The notes under the pieces: generated by a model
Database searches by the model: none
Told to the model about the DNA's origin: nothing
What the model saw: only the letters and a program-made list of their open reading frames with translations
Position numbers and translations under genes: made by a program
DNA from: a bacterium
Lineage (GTDB): Bacteria; Campylobacterota; Campylobacteria; Campylobacterales; Sulfurimonadaceae
NCBI GenBank assembly: GCA_018824305.1
Contig: JAHJGM010000011.1
Span: 1 to 64,000 of the forward strand
DNA length: 64,000 nucleotides
Reading direction: 5' to 3'
Part shown: one piece after another, positions 46,623 through 56,079 of the stretch
Layout: each line of letters starts with the position of its first letter
Numbering within the stretch: the stretch's first letter is position 1

Positions 46623-46643
46623 GAGTTAAATCAAGGATATAAG

Positions 46644-48035
46644 ATGAATTTAGATCTAGTAAACGATATAAAAAGCGATGTCAGCGTAGAGTTTTTGACA
46701 AAAGAGACACTAAAAAAACATAAACTAAAAAAGATGCTTGAAAAAGCGGGGTTTGAAGCGGCACAGGACTCTCTTTGTTTTTTACATGAAAGCGGTGTTT
46801 TGGTATGCGGTATCGATGCTTATGAAAGTGATCTGATAAGAAGTGCAGCAAGTCAAGCTATAAAAGCGCTTAAGTCCTCTAAAAACGAGTCGGCATCATT
46901 TCCCGTCGATGCGAAAACACTAGAAGCCGTTGTCGAAGGTGTCATCCTCGGTGGCTATGAATATAACAGATACAAGTCAGAACAAAAAGAGACGACGCTT
47001 GCAAATGTTTACCTTACATGTAAGGAGATCAAAAAGCTTTCAAAAGCGTTTGAAGAAGCGGTCATAATAGCTGAAGCGACCTGTTTTACGCGCGATATAG
47101 TCAACACTATTCCGGAAGATCTGCATCCTGTAAGCTTTACTGAAATAGCAAAAGAACTTGCTAAAGAAAACAACCTTACATGTAAAGTGTTGGGAGAAAA
47201 AGAGCTTGGCAAAGAGAAGATGGAAGCGATGCTTGCAGTCGGACGTGCATCACGCCACGAAAGTCAACTTATCCACCTTACATATAAACCAAAAAAAGCT
47301 AAAAAAGTGATCACTTTAATAGGCAAAGGTCTTACATATGACAGTGGCGGATTAAGCCTTAAACCTGCGACATCTATGGTCACGATGAAGATGGATAAGG
47401 CGGGTGCGTGTGCGGTGCTTGGAATGATCAAAGCGGTCAGCGAACTGGGACTTGACATAGAGGTACATGCATTTATAGGTGCGGTTGAAAATATGATCGG
47501 CGGAGATGCTTATAAACCTGATGATGTATTAGTCACGCGCAGCAAAAAGACGGTCGAAGTAAGAAATACCGATGCTGAGGGACGCTTAGTATTGTGTGAT
47601 GTCCTTGATTATGCACAAGACAAGGTCAAAGCAGACTATATCTTTGATTTTGCGACACTCACGGGTGCTTGTATGGTAGCGCTGGGACAATATACGACAG
47701 GAGTAATGGGTCATTCAAGCAAACTCAAACATGATCTTTTTAAAGCTGCAGACAGATCGGGTGAGCTCATAGGCGCACTTCCGTTTAACAGACATCTTAA
47801 CAAGCTGCTTAAAAGCGAAATAGCCGATATCTCCAACGTCTCTTCAAAGCCGTATGGCGGAGCGATCACGGCAGGTCTGTTTTTGGACAATTTCATCAAA
47901 GACGAAAACAAAGACAAATGGATACATTTTGATATAGCAGGTTCCGCTTATACCGAATCACCTTGGGATTGTAACGTATATGGTGCGACCGGTGCGGGTG
48001 TAAGACTGATGAGCAGCTTCTTAAAAGAGATCTAA
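46644..48035 (+). CDS. pepA: leucyl aminopeptidase PepA (M17)
   Basis: Hexameric dizinc aminopeptidase, 463 residues. The C-terminal catalytic domain has LTYDSGGLSLKP (Lys, Asp), MKMDKAGACAVLG and NTDAEGRLVLCDVLDY. Two TACATGTA copies lie in its coding region. Ends before a terminator at 48054. Confidence 0.94.
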   Translation: MNLDLVNDIKSDVSVEFLTKETLKKHKLKKMLEKAGFEAAQDSLCFLHESGVLVCGIDAYESDLIRSAASQAIKALKSSKNESASFPVDAKTLEAVVEGVILGGYEYNRYKSEQKETTLANVYLTCKEIKKLSKAFEEAVIIAEATCFTRDIVNTIPEDLHPVSFTEIAKELAKENNLTCKVLGEKELGKEKMEAMLAVGRASRHESQLIHLTYKPKKAKKVITLIGKGLTYDSGGLSLKPATSMVTMKMDKAGACAVLGMIKAVSELGLDIEVHAFIGAVENMIGGDAYKPDDVLVTRSKKTVEVRNTDAEGRLVLCDVLDYAQDKVKADYIFDFATLTGACMVALGQYTTGVMGHSSKLKHDLFKAADRSGELIGALPFNRHLNKLLKSEIADISNVSSKPYGGAITAGLFLDNFIKDENKDKWIHFDIAGSAYTESPWDCNVYGATGAGVRLMSSFLKEI

Positions 48036-48053
48036 CTTCTATTCTACTTTTTA

Positions 48054-48075
48054 AGCCTCTGAATATCCAGAGGCT
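48054..48075 (+). terminator. terminator after pepA
   Basis: AGCCTCTG, 6 nt, CAGAGGCT, an 8-bp perfect stem, followed after 8 nt by a T-rich run (TTATTTTTT). It separates pepA from the convergent host-attachment gene. Confidence 0.65.
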
Positions 48076-48081
48076 ATACTG

Positions 48082-48513
48082 TTATTTTTTAAAATGCTCC
48101 AGTAAGTCATCTGCGGAACTTTTTGTCAGATCAGCATGTAGATTCATGACCATGTTTTCTTTGATCGACCGGTCTAACAGCTCTACAATTTGATTGTTGA
48201 TCGCTTTTGGTGCAGCAAAGTACCAAGATTCATTATTATGCCCTTGTAATACATTTGTTATCTCCTTGGCGATCTCTTTAATCCTACGGCGTTCCTCTTC
48301 TTCGGCGATATGATGGTCTTCACCTGAACCGCTGCCGCCGGAACTTTGAAAGTTGCCTTTTCGATCAGAGACTTTTTCACTCAACCTTTGATGGATTAGA
48401 AGACTGTCACTATCTTCCACTAACTCTAATGATTCTCTTCCAAGAGGATCTATCTTAGTAGTAAAAAATTTAAAATGTTGTAAATCAGCGACAATAAGAA
48501 GTTTTGTTGACAT
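48082..48513 (-). CDS. host attachment protein family (Host_attach)
   Basis: A 143-residue cytosolic protein with the family opening KLLIVADLQHFKFF, a Ser/Gly-rich loop (SSGGSGSGEDHH) and the helical region with WYFAAPKAINNQI. The family is named after an Agrobacterium attachment gene; the biochemical role is unknown and it may be a stress-related nuclease-like fold. It diverges from ychF. Confidence 0.8.
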   Translation of the reverse strand: MSTKLLIVADLQHFKFFTTKIDPLGRESLELVEDSDSLLIHQRLSEKVSDRKGNFQSSGGSGSGEDHHIAEEEERRRIKEIAKEITNVLQGHNNESWYFAAPKAINNQIVELLDRSIKENMVMNLHADLTKSSADDLLEHFKK

Positions 48514-48686
48514 AGTAATTCCTTTTGTTATTGTAAAAAGCTTTTATTAAAGATATAAAAGCACCGCGATCTTCACTCCTGCATAAATTGTAGCAAAAAA
48601 TTCACTAAAATGAGTTTTAATAAAAACTCCAAGTAAACTTTAGATAGAATTACAAAATTATTTTATAAGCAATATAAAGGGCTGAA

Positions 48687-49787
48687 ATGGGATTAGCAAT
48701 AGGTCTAGTAGGACTGCCAAACGTAGGAAAATCAACAACTTTCAATGCTTTAACGAAAGCTCAAAATGCAGAAGCTGCAAACTACCCGTTTTGTACAATC
48801 GAACCAAATAAAGCGATAGTCCCCGTACCAGACAAACGTCTAAACGAACTTTCAAAGATCGTAAATCCAGAGCGCGTACAGCACTCTACACTAGACTTTG
48901 TCGATATCGCAGGTTTAGTAAAAGGTGCAAGCAAAGGCGAAGGTCTTGGAAATAAATTCTTATCAAATATCCGTGAAACTGAGGTTATTTTACAGATCGT
49001 ACGCTGTTTTGAAGATGATAACATCGTTCATACAGAGGGTACTATCGATCCGATGCGTGATATAGACATTATCGAAAATGAACTCATACTTGCAGATATC
49101 GAAGTCCTTTCAAATAGGATCACTCGTATCGCCAAACAAGCAAAAGCAGATAAAGGGGCAAAAGCTTTGATGGATTTTGCAGAGCAGCTTATGGAGTTCT
49201 TGGCAGATGGCAAACTTGCCCGTAACTTCCCTGAAGCAAACAGCGAGATGTTCTATGAGCTTAACAAAGACCTCAGACTGCTTACTTCAAAAGAGATCAT
49301 GTATGGCGCAAACGTCGATGAAGACGGACTTCTCGAAGATAACAAATACGTGCAGGCAGTCAAAGAACACGCTGCATCTCAAAACTGTGAAGTGATCAAG
49401 CTGTGTGCAAAGATCGAAGAGGAGCTTATTGGTCTAAGCGATGAAGAAGCTAAAGAGTTTTTGGACGATCTTGGCGTCGAAGAATCGGGTCTGGCACAGA
49501 TCATCCATAAAGGTTTTGACAAACTCGGTCTTATGAGCTATTTTACTGCCGGAGTAAAAGAGGTACGTGCATGGACTATCCGTAAAAACACGACAGCTCC
49601 AAAAGCTGCTGCTGTTATCCATAACGACTTTGAAAAAGGGTTTATCCGTGCTGAAGTCATCGCTTATGATGATTATGTAGCCTGCGGCGGTGAAGCAAAA
49701 GCAAAAGAAGCCGGAAAAATGAGACTTGAAGGTAAAGAGTACATCGTTAATGACGGCGATGTCATGCACTTCAGATTTAACGTATAA
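48687..49787 (+). CDS. ychF: redox-regulated ATPase YchF
   Basis: OBG-family P-loop protein that prefers ATP and binds ribosomes. The 366 residues have GLVGLPNVGKSTTFNAL, the DFVDIAGLVKGASKGEGLGNKF switch, and a C-terminal TGS domain. Follows its own spacer (48514-48686), where nothing else was seen. Confidence 0.95.
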   Translation: MGLAIGLVGLPNVGKSTTFNALTKAQNAEAANYPFCTIEPNKAIVPVPDKRLNELSKIVNPERVQHSTLDFVDIAGLVKGASKGEGLGNKFLSNIRETEVILQIVRCFEDDNIVHTEGTIDPMRDIDIIENELILADIEVLSNRITRIAKQAKADKGAKALMDFAEQLMEFLADGKLARNFPEANSEMFYELNKDLRLLTSKEIMYGANVDEDGLLEDNKYVQAVKEHAASQNCEVIKLCAKIEEELIGLSDEEAKEFLDDLGVEESGLAQIIHKGFDKLGLMSYFTAGVKEVRAWTIRKNTTAPKAAAVIHNDFEKGFIRAEVIAYDDYVACGGEAKAKEAGKMRLEGKEYIVNDGDVMHFRFNV

Positions 49788-49791
49788 ACTT

Positions 49792-49823
49792 TCTTACATG
49801 TAAGCATAGTTCTTACATGTAAA
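49792..49823. repeat. tandem CTTACATGTAA repeats after ychF
   Basis: TTCTTACATGTAA occurs twice, 19 nt apart (TACATGTA at 49795-49802 and 49814-49821), in the 43-nt gap between ychF and the convergent GGDEF/EAL gene. Confidence 0.8.
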
Positions 49824-49830
49824 CCCAAAT

Positions 49831-52008
49831 CTACTTTATCGTTTCACTCGGTTCACTGAACAAAAACCCCTGCGAGTATTCGATTCCAAGCTTTTCTATA
49901 ATATTTTGCACGTTTTCATTGTGAACGAACTCCGCGATACACGGGATGCCTGCATTTTTTGCAAAATAGACTATAGATTTAGTTATCTCATAACTTTTGT
50001 TGTCTATATCGATATTTTTTATATATCTCGCATCTATCTTAAGGTAATCAATATCGAGTTCTAAAACTCTTTCAAAATTTGAATACTCTGCTCCAAAATC
50101 ATCTATTGCAAGCAGATACCCCTCTCGTTTAAGTGAATTTAATTGCCTAATGTGATCTCTTTTCCCTGTGGAGCTCATCCCCTCAAGCATCTCCAAAGTT
50201 ATACGTTTTGGTGCGATACCATACTCTTTTGACTTTTGCTGTAAATACTCTTCAAGATAATCAAGATCCAGATCATCTTCGGTGATATTGATAGAAAAAG
50301 TCAAATCATTCGATGCCATAACATTAAAACTCTTATCTATCATGATCTTTGTGATATCAGGAAGCATACCCGAGAGTTTTGCAGTCTGCAAAAAATGATA
50401 AGGAGGAATGACCTCTTCATCTTTGATAATCCTTACTAGTGCCTCATATTTAGTTATTTCACCTGTTTTGTTATCTCTTATGCCTTGAAAATATGGTACC
50501 AAATACCCGAATTCGATGGCTTCATGTAAAATATTATTATATTTGACAAAGTTTTCTCTTTTACTGATATCGATATTATTATCATCTTTGCTGAAAATAG
50601 AGTATCTGTTTTTTCCGCCCTCTTTTGCTTGTTTTAATGCAAGTGCCGAGTTTTGCAAAGAGCAGTTTCCATCATAAGACGCACCGTAGCTGAAAGATAC
50701 GTTGATATTGATATTGTCTATATAAAATGAGACTTTGTTGAAATGCGTCCTGATCTTCTCAATCTTTGCTTTTACATCGGTCGATTGACAAAGAAGTGCA
50801 AACTCATCGGAGTTAATCCTGAATATTTCCGATTCTTTACATATCTCTTTTAATTCGTTTGAGATCCCGACTAGGAGTTTATCTCCTATGTCAAATCCGT
50901 AAGAGAGGTTGACATAACTGAAATTATCCACGTTTAGAAGGATCAATGTACGGTTTTCTGACTCGCCTGCTGTCAATTTATCTACCAAAAATACCTTATT
51001 GTAACACGATGTCAGTGGATCATGATATGCCAGATATTCTATCTTTGCCTCTGTTTCTTTAAGTTTAGAAATATCGGTAAAGATCGCTACATAGTTTTGA
51101 ATCTCGTTGTTTTCGTCAAATATCGGATTTATGGTCATCCATTGAGTGATAAATTCGCCATTCTTCTTTTTGTTGATCACTTCTCCGGAGTAATGTCTCT
51201 CCTCCAAGATACTTTTCCACATCTCTCGAAAATATTTTTTGTCATGTTTGGCTGATGACAATATTTTTGGGTTTTTACCGATCACATCCTCTTTTGTATA
51301 TCCCATGATTTTTGTAAAGGCATTATTGATCTCTATGATGTTGTTCTCTTTATCGGTAATATAAAAGCCCTCAGAAGTATTTTTTAATGCCGTGGAGAAT
51401 AGATTGATCTGTTTCTCTTTTTCTAGGATCAACTGTCTTTGTTTATCATTTTTCAATACGATATTTACGATACTCGCACCTGTTTCAAGCAGTTTTTTAT
51501 GAAAAGCCGAAGGCATTCTGTTTTCAAATGACGACAGCGCGAATGTCGCGATAGCATTTTTGTTTTGATCTCGCACGGGCATAGACCAGCATGAACGAAG
51601 GTTGAAATCAAATGCTACTTTTCTCAGATCTTCCCATTTCGAATCAGTAAAAGTATCCCCCACGAAAATAGGCTTGTTTGAAAATACCGCATTTCCGCAA
51701 GAACCTCCGCCAAGTCCCGGTTTCAGACCTGCCAATGCACGATGTCCGACTTCAGGAACACTCGGTGCTGCTAAAACATCTAAAAGCCCCGTCTTGGTAT
51801 CTATCTGCATTATAGAACCCACGGAGTTTGGTAACAAAGCCTCGGCAAGTTTGCAGAGCTTGTCTAAAATGGTCTTGGAATCTTCATTGAGTGCGACCAT
51901 CTCAAGTATAACGGATTGTATACCTAGTATGCTGTTATATTCATCTGCAGTAATCGTAACTTCATTTAAATTTTCAGTTTCCAAATTTGCACAATGATCT
52001 ACAGCCAT
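49831..52008 (-). CDS. GAF-PAS-degenerate GGDEF-EAL c-di-GMP signalling protein
   Basis: A 725-residue soluble sensor: GAF (about 30-185), PAS (about 205-315), GGDEF (about 325-480) and EAL (about 490-725). In GGDEF the signature is INSDEF, so cyclase activity is probably lost. In EAL the acidic set is intact: YEALVR, NITEDDL, LEMLEG, DDFGAEYSNF, KIDARYIK and EF. It should therefore hydrolyse c-di-GMP, with GAF and PAS sensing a small signal. It lies 73 nt below the YgiQ gene. Confidence 0.92.
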   Translation of the reverse strand: MAVDHCANLETENLNEVTITADEYNSILGIQSVILEMVALNEDSKTILDKLCKLAEALLPNSVGSIMQIDTKTGLLDVLAAPSVPEVGHRALAGLKPGLGGGSCGNAVFSNKPIFVGDTFTDSKWEDLRKVAFDFNLRSCWSMPVRDQNKNAIATFALSSFENRMPSAFHKKLLETGASIVNIVLKNDKQRQLILEKEKQINLFSTALKNTSEGFYITDKENNIIEINNAFTKIMGYTKEDVIGKNPKILSSAKHDKKYFREMWKSILEERHYSGEVINKKKNGEFITQWMTINPIFDENNEIQNYVAIFTDISKLKETEAKIEYLAYHDPLTSCYNKVFLVDKLTAGESENRTLILLNVDNFSYVNLSYGFDIGDKLLVGISNELKEICKESEIFRINSDEFALLCQSTDVKAKIEKIRTHFNKVSFYIDNININVSFSYGASYDGNCSLQNSALALKQAKEGGKNRYSIFSKDDNNIDISKRENFVKYNNILHEAIEFGYLVPYFQGIRDNKTGEITKYEALVRIIKDEEVIPPYHFLQTAKLSGMLPDITKIMIDKSFNVMASNDLTFSINITEDDLDLDYLEEYLQQKSKEYGIAPKRITLEMLEGMSSTGKRDHIRQLNSLKREGYLLAIDDFGAEYSNFERVLELDIDYLKIDARYIKNIDIDNKSYEITKSIVYFAKNAGIPCIAEFVHNENVQNIIEKLGIEYSQGFLFSEPSETIK

Positions 52009-52081
52009 CCAAAATCCTCTGTTATAATGTGTTAAGAGTATATAGTCTCAACTCTTTTAATCTCTTTAAAAATACATCTAA

Positions 52082-53857
52082 TTATGAATCAAAGCCGTTT
52101 TTAAAGTTCTCTTTTGCGATCACGATGCTTTTTTGCTTCTCTTTTTTAAGAGTATCTTTCTCAACAAATATTTTTTTGCGTGTTTTTGGATCCATCTCGG
52201 TGTAGTACATCACCGCACTGTATGTCCCGGGTGTAGGTGTAAAGACCTGAGCTTGCTCGGGGTTCATCTTCAGTTCTTCGCTTGTAAAGCGTTTAAGCTC
52301 ATGCATATCTTTCTCCGTACATCCCGGATGAGCTGCTATGAGGTAATAGGTCAAAAACTGTTTTTTGCCCTCTTCCCTGTTTAGCTTGTCATAAAGCTTT
52401 TTAAACTCGACAAGTTCCCCTTTGCCCGGTTTTCCCATAAGTTCAAGAACGTTTTGCTGTGTATGTTCGGGCGCTACTTTCATCTGTCCCGAGATATGAT
52501 GTCTTACCATCTCTTTTAGGTAAGAATATCCATGCTTTTTATCTGCGTTTATAAGGTCATATCTTACCCCTGAAGCCACAAAAGCATGTCTGACACCCTC
52601 GACTTCGCGAACACGTCTTAAAAGGTTTATATTGCGGCTATGATCGACTTTCATCGATTTACACAGATGATCTGCATCCACGCAGCGCTGATGGTCACAT
52701 GTACCGAGTTTGAGTTTCTTATCGCATTCATATCCGTACATGTTGGCAGTAGGCCCTCCCACATCACTTATGATCCCTTTGTAGTCTTTGTAGCGGTTGA
52801 ACTCTTTTGCCTCGTCTAGGATGTTCTCTTCTGAGCGTGTGCGGATAGTTCTTCCCTGATGTACGCCGATAGCACAAAAGTTACACTCTCCCCAACACCC
52901 GTGATGCGTCATGATAGAAAACTTGATAGTCTCAAGACACTTTACTTTTCCATCTTTTGCATGGTAGGGATGAAGTTCTCTAGTAAAAGGAAGTTTTGAA
53001 TTGGCATCCATCTCCTTTTCATTCAGATAATCGCACGGAGGGTTTTGGATAAGGTACCTGCCGTCCACCTCTTCACATAATCCTTTTGCACTTATTGGAT
53101 CATTATTGTCGTAAAAATCATCAAAAAGGTCGATGTAGCGCTCTTTGTTCTCCAGACACTCTTTGTGTGAGGGAAGCTGGATAAACTCCTCTTTTGGCTC
53201 TTTTGAGATATAGCACACTCCGCGGATATCACTATAATCACGTTTTTTTGCTATGGCTTCAGTCAGCTCAGCCAAGGCTATCTCGCCCATCCCGTAGATA
53301 AGGGCATCGGCTTTAGCATCAAAGAGGATCGGTTTACGCAGTTTGTTTGTCCAGTAATCATAATGTGTCACGCGTCTCAGACTTGCTTCTATGCCGCCTA
53401 GAACTATGGGTGCAGTATCTTTAAAATAACGTCGGATAAGATTGCAGTAAACTAAAACTGCACGGTCTGGACGTTTGTTGTTCACACCGCCGGGTGTGTA
53501 ATCATCGGAGTTTCTAAATTTTTTCGTAGCCGTGTAGTTAGAAACCATACTGTCTACGCTTCCCCCGCTTACACCCCAATAAAGACGCGGTTCACCAAGA
53601 CGTTTGATATCGATGTCGCTCTCTATGTCGGGCTGACCGATGATACCTACTTTGTAGCCCATACCCTCTAGCATCCTGCCGACCATAGCCACTCCGATAA
53701 ACGGCGAGTCTATATATGCATCTCCGCTTACAAGGATGACGTCACACTGTTCCCAGCCAAGTGCTTCCATCTCGGCTTTTGTTGTCGGTAAAAAATCTTT
53801 TTGGGTAAATTTGTAAGTATCTGTTTTCGTGTGATGATGAGATTGTTTTTGACTCAT
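52082..53857 (-). CDS. YgiQ family radical SAM protein
   Basis: A 591-residue radical SAM protein. The N terminus has the YgiQ-type domain (KAEMEALGWEQCDVILVSGDAYIDSP), and the iron-sulfur motif is CWGECNFC. Its role is unknown in most bacteria; a methylthio- or related tRNA/small-molecule modification is speculated for the wider family. Start is the ATG with TTTTTGACTC upstream; no strong ribosome site. Confidence 0.92.
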   Translation of the reverse strand: MSQKQSHHHTKTDTYKFTQKDFLPTTKAEMEALGWEQCDVILVSGDAYIDSPFIGVAMVGRMLEGMGYKVGIIGQPDIESDIDIKRLGEPRLYWGVSGGSVDSMVSNYTATKKFRNSDDYTPGGVNNKRPDRAVLVYCNLIRRYFKDTAPIVLGGIEASLRRVTHYDYWTNKLRKPILFDAKADALIYGMGEIALAELTEAIAKKRDYSDIRGVCYISKEPKEEFIQLPSHKECLENKERYIDLFDDFYDNNDPISAKGLCEEVDGRYLIQNPPCDYLNEKEMDANSKLPFTRELHPYHAKDGKVKCLETIKFSIMTHHGCWGECNFCAIGVHQGRTIRTRSEENILDEAKEFNRYKDYKGIISDVGGPTANMYGYECDKKLKLGTCDHQRCVDADHLCKSMKVDHSRNINLLRRVREVEGVRHAFVASGVRYDLINADKKHGYSYLKEMVRHHISGQMKVAPEHTQQNVLELMGKPGKGELVEFKKLYDKLNREEGKKQFLTYYLIAAHPGCTEKDMHELKRFTSEELKMNPEQAQVFTPTPGTYSAVMYYTEMDPKTRKKIFVEKDTLKKEKQKSIVIAKENFKNGFDS

Positions 53858-53896
53858 AGCGGATTCTTTTTTTACGTATTATACAGAATGTTAATG

Positions 53897-53902
53897 TATA
53901 AT
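53897..53902 (+). promoter_or_regulatory. -10 hexamer for the IscU-like gene
   Basis: TATAAT 28 nt before the ATG at 53931, in the divergent spacer. Confidence 0.45.
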
Positions 53903-53930
53903 AAGCCCAAATAAAATTGAAGATAATAAT

Positions 53931-54383
53931 ATGTTTGAAAATGTAAAAATGCCTGAAGGTATGAATCCTGAGGTCTTAGAACACCTTATGGCTCCAAAAA
54001 ATTACGGAAAACTGGATGATGCAAACGGCATAGGTGTCGCAGTCGATGAAAAGACCGGAGAATACGTCATCTTCTATATCAATACAGACGGCGATATCAT
54101 AAAAGATGTCAGATATGCTACAAACGGCTGTCAAGACACGGTAGTCGTGGGTTCGATGTTTAGTGAAATGGTAAAAAACCAAAACATCGACTACGGTAAA
54201 AAAGCGATCTCCAAAATGGAGCTCAAACTCGGCGGTCTTACGCCAAAACAGAGGATCTGTACCGATATGGTACTCGAAGCGTTCGTAGCTTCGCTCATAA
54301 ACCGTGAGCATCTGCTGCGTGGTGAAAAAGAGGAAGTGCATATCATCAAGATGAAAGAGAGCTGTGAGGTAGAGTCAGAATGA
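53931..54383 (+). CDS. IscU/NifU-N-like scaffold lacking the first ligand Cys
   Basis: A 150-residue IscU-fold protein with APKNYGKLDDANG, RYATNGCQDTVV (Cys 67) and KQRICTDMVLEAF (Cys 110). IscU proteins use three cysteines; the position expected near residue 36 is GVAVDE with no Cys. It may carry a cluster with other ligands or have another role. An 85-nt spacer with hairpins separates it from a ferritin-like gene. Confidence 0.85.
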   Translation: MFENVKMPEGMNPEVLEHLMAPKNYGKLDDANGIGVAVDEKTGEYVIFYINTDGDIIKDVRYATNGCQDTVVVGSMFSEMVKNQNIDYGKKAISKMELKLGGLTPKQRICTDMVLEAFVASLINREHLLRGEKEEVHIIKMKESCEVESE

Positions 54384-54389
54384 CTCATC

Positions 54390-54446
54390 TCACCAAAGGT
54401 GAAGCTTCAGTGACTGAATATAGTATGGACTTTGTTCATGCTATAT
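54390..54446 (+). promoter_or_regulatory. triple hairpin in the IscU-like/ferritin-like spacer
   Basis: Three successive stem-loops: TCACC-AAA-GGTGA (54390-54402), TTCAG-TGA-CTGAA (54406-54418) and a 13-bp stem with two G-U pairs and a TTT loop, ATATAGTATGGAC / GTTCATGCTATAT (54418-54446). No T-run follows, so it is not a plain terminator; it may shield, process or attenuate the mRNA. Confidence 0.55.
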
Positions 54447-54468
54447 GAGATTTAATAAAGGGATACAG

Positions 54469-55284
54469 ATGCAAATGAGTAAACTATATCAGGCAAAACA
54501 TGAACTTTGGTTAAGCATACTGTTCGCATCCTTTGCGATCAATGACAAACAGATAAAAAGAGACCTTTATAACTTTTCTACCATAGAGTTCCGCCACATG
54601 AAATGGGTCGGCGGCGACGTTTTAAAAAGCGGTGATGACTATAACTACGACAGAACTAAGACGCTCAAAAAAAGTGAGACCGTTTTTGAAGTTCTCAATC
54701 ATCTGCTCGTTGAGCTAAAAGAGACAGCATTACTTTATTCCGACAATGTCTTAGACACTAGAATGAAAACCGATGAAAACTATATAATCAGTTATATAAC
54801 GGCACTTCTTGAAGAGAAGAAAAATGATGCCGAGGTAACCGCTTTTAACATGAAAAGAACATACGCGGATAAAGAGCTTCCAAAAGAGCAGATCGACGCA
54901 CTTACGATGTTTTTATTTGAGGAATCGTATAAAGAGTATGAGCTGATTTTGGTCTATGCTTACATGCAGGCACGTACAGAGAACATCACTCACTTCAATG
55001 TCTTTCAAGACCTCATAGACGAATCACACTTCCACCTGCAATCTTTTGGCGAGATGATGGCAAAGATGGGTATCCTTGCCCTTCCAAGAGAGCTTCACGA
55101 GCTGACTTATAAAGTAAAAGATATCCAAAAATTCGTAGTTGACGGCATCGCCGAAGAGGAAGCTGCAAAAGAGATGTGCAGATCGCTTTCAGGTGCTATA
55201 GAAGATGACGGCTTAAAAAGATTTTTCGACTTCGTGAACTATCAGGAAAGCTACCATATCGAACTTATGAAGAGACTTCTCTAA
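54469..55284 (+). CDS. ferritin-like diiron-type protein
   Basis: A 271-residue all-helical protein. Acidic/His pairs on its helices (FSTIEFRHM, FEESYKEYE, IDESHFHLQS, YQESYHIELM) suggest a ferritin-like diiron bundle with duplicated halves, so iron binding is inferred. I start at ATG 54469, 5 nt below AAAGGGAT; the upstream ATG at 54445 lies in a hairpin. The exact family is not recognised. Confidence 0.72.
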   Translation: MQMSKLYQAKHELWLSILFASFAINDKQIKRDLYNFSTIEFRHMKWVGGDVLKSGDDYNYDRTKTLKKSETVFEVLNHLLVELKETALLYSDNVLDTRMKTDENYIISYITALLEEKKNDAEVTAFNMKRTYADKELPKEQIDALTMFLFEESYKEYELILVYAYMQARTENITHFNVFQDLIDESHFHLQSFGEMMAKMGILALPRELHELTYKVKDIQKFVVDGIAEEEAAKEMCRSLSGAIEDDGLKRFFDFVNYQESYHIELMKRLL

Positions 55285-55288
55285 AGAA

Positions 55289-55531
55289 TTACGAAACGAT
55301 ACGCAGTGCGATATATGGCACAAGATTGAAAATAAATATAGCTATCTTGTAAAATGCCATCCCTGCATAATGGATCGAATCAAGCTTCTCAACAGAGAGT
55401 TTGAACCATCTTCTATGCAGATTGTATATGAAATCATGAGCCAAGATAAACATCAAAAACCAAAACATCAAGGTCCCGTAGTTTATAACGCTGCACCATC
55501 CTAAGAGTTCCGTTACTGTATCTATCATCAT
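55289..55531 (-). CDS. DUF6868-like two-helix membrane protein
   Basis: An 80-residue protein with helices at about 15-35 and 55-78, and the recurring LLGWCSVINYG ... WF ... HYAGMAFYK ... NLVPYIALRIV pattern that I recall for DUF6868. Function unknown. Overlaps the methyltransferase gene by 4 nt. Confidence 0.7.
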   Translation of the reverse strand: MMIDTVTELLGWCSVINYGTLMFWFLMFILAHDFIYNLHRRWFKLSVEKLDSIHYAGMAFYKIAIFIFNLVPYIALRIVS

Positions 55532-56079
55532 TTTCTAGCCACCAAAGAAGCCAGTCTTGCCTCTTCCCCTCTTAGATTGATGACGTCTTTTTCTTCATAG
55601 TAGATAATATTAAAACCCTCAAAAGCCTTTATCAGCTCATTCGGTTCTAAAAGATAATCCGGGTTCATACTCCCTTTTTCAGGCTTGTCATGGGCTACGA
55701 TAAAGGTCTCGAATATCACTACTCCGTCTTTGTTTAAAGCATCCGGTATCTGAGACAACAGTCTTCTGTTAAGATAGTTTATGTTGATGACAAGATCATA
55801 CTTCTGCTTTTGCAGATCATAAAAATCCAAGTCCACTTCATGTTTTATGATCTTTTTATCTTCGCGTATCTGCCCCAGCGCATAGTCTGATAGATCGATA
55901 GCATCAACAATAAAACCAAGATCTGCCAGATAATGCGTATTTCTCCCTATACCACAAGCTACATCGAGTGCCATGCCTACATTTGCCAGTTCTGTATATT
56001 TTTCCAAGATAGGTGCCACATAGTGAGGCATCGGCTTTTCTACATGTCTGATGTTCCATCTCTCTTTGTCTTCTATCAT
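55528..56079 (-). CDS. TehB-like SAM-dependent methyltransferase
   Basis: A 183-residue class I methylase with the SAM motif ALDVACGIGRNTHYLAD and acidic DAIDLSDYAL. Similar to TehB-type enzymes; the substrate is unknown. Overlaps both flanking genes by 4 nt, in the run after the symporter. Confidence 0.85.
   Translation of the reverse strand: MIEDKERWNIRHVEKPMPHYVAPILEKYTELANVGMALDVACGIGRNTHYLADLGFIVDAIDLSDYALGQIREDKKIIKHEVDLDFYDLQKQKYDLVININYLNRRLLSQIPDALNKDGVVIFETFIVAHDKPEKGSMNPDYLLEPNELIKAFEGFNIIYYEEKDVINLRGEEARLASLVARK

Noticed and set aside
49792-49823. The TACATGTA pair as an ordinary terminator
   Set aside because: Each palindrome is only 8 bp with no loop, and no T-run follows on either strand.
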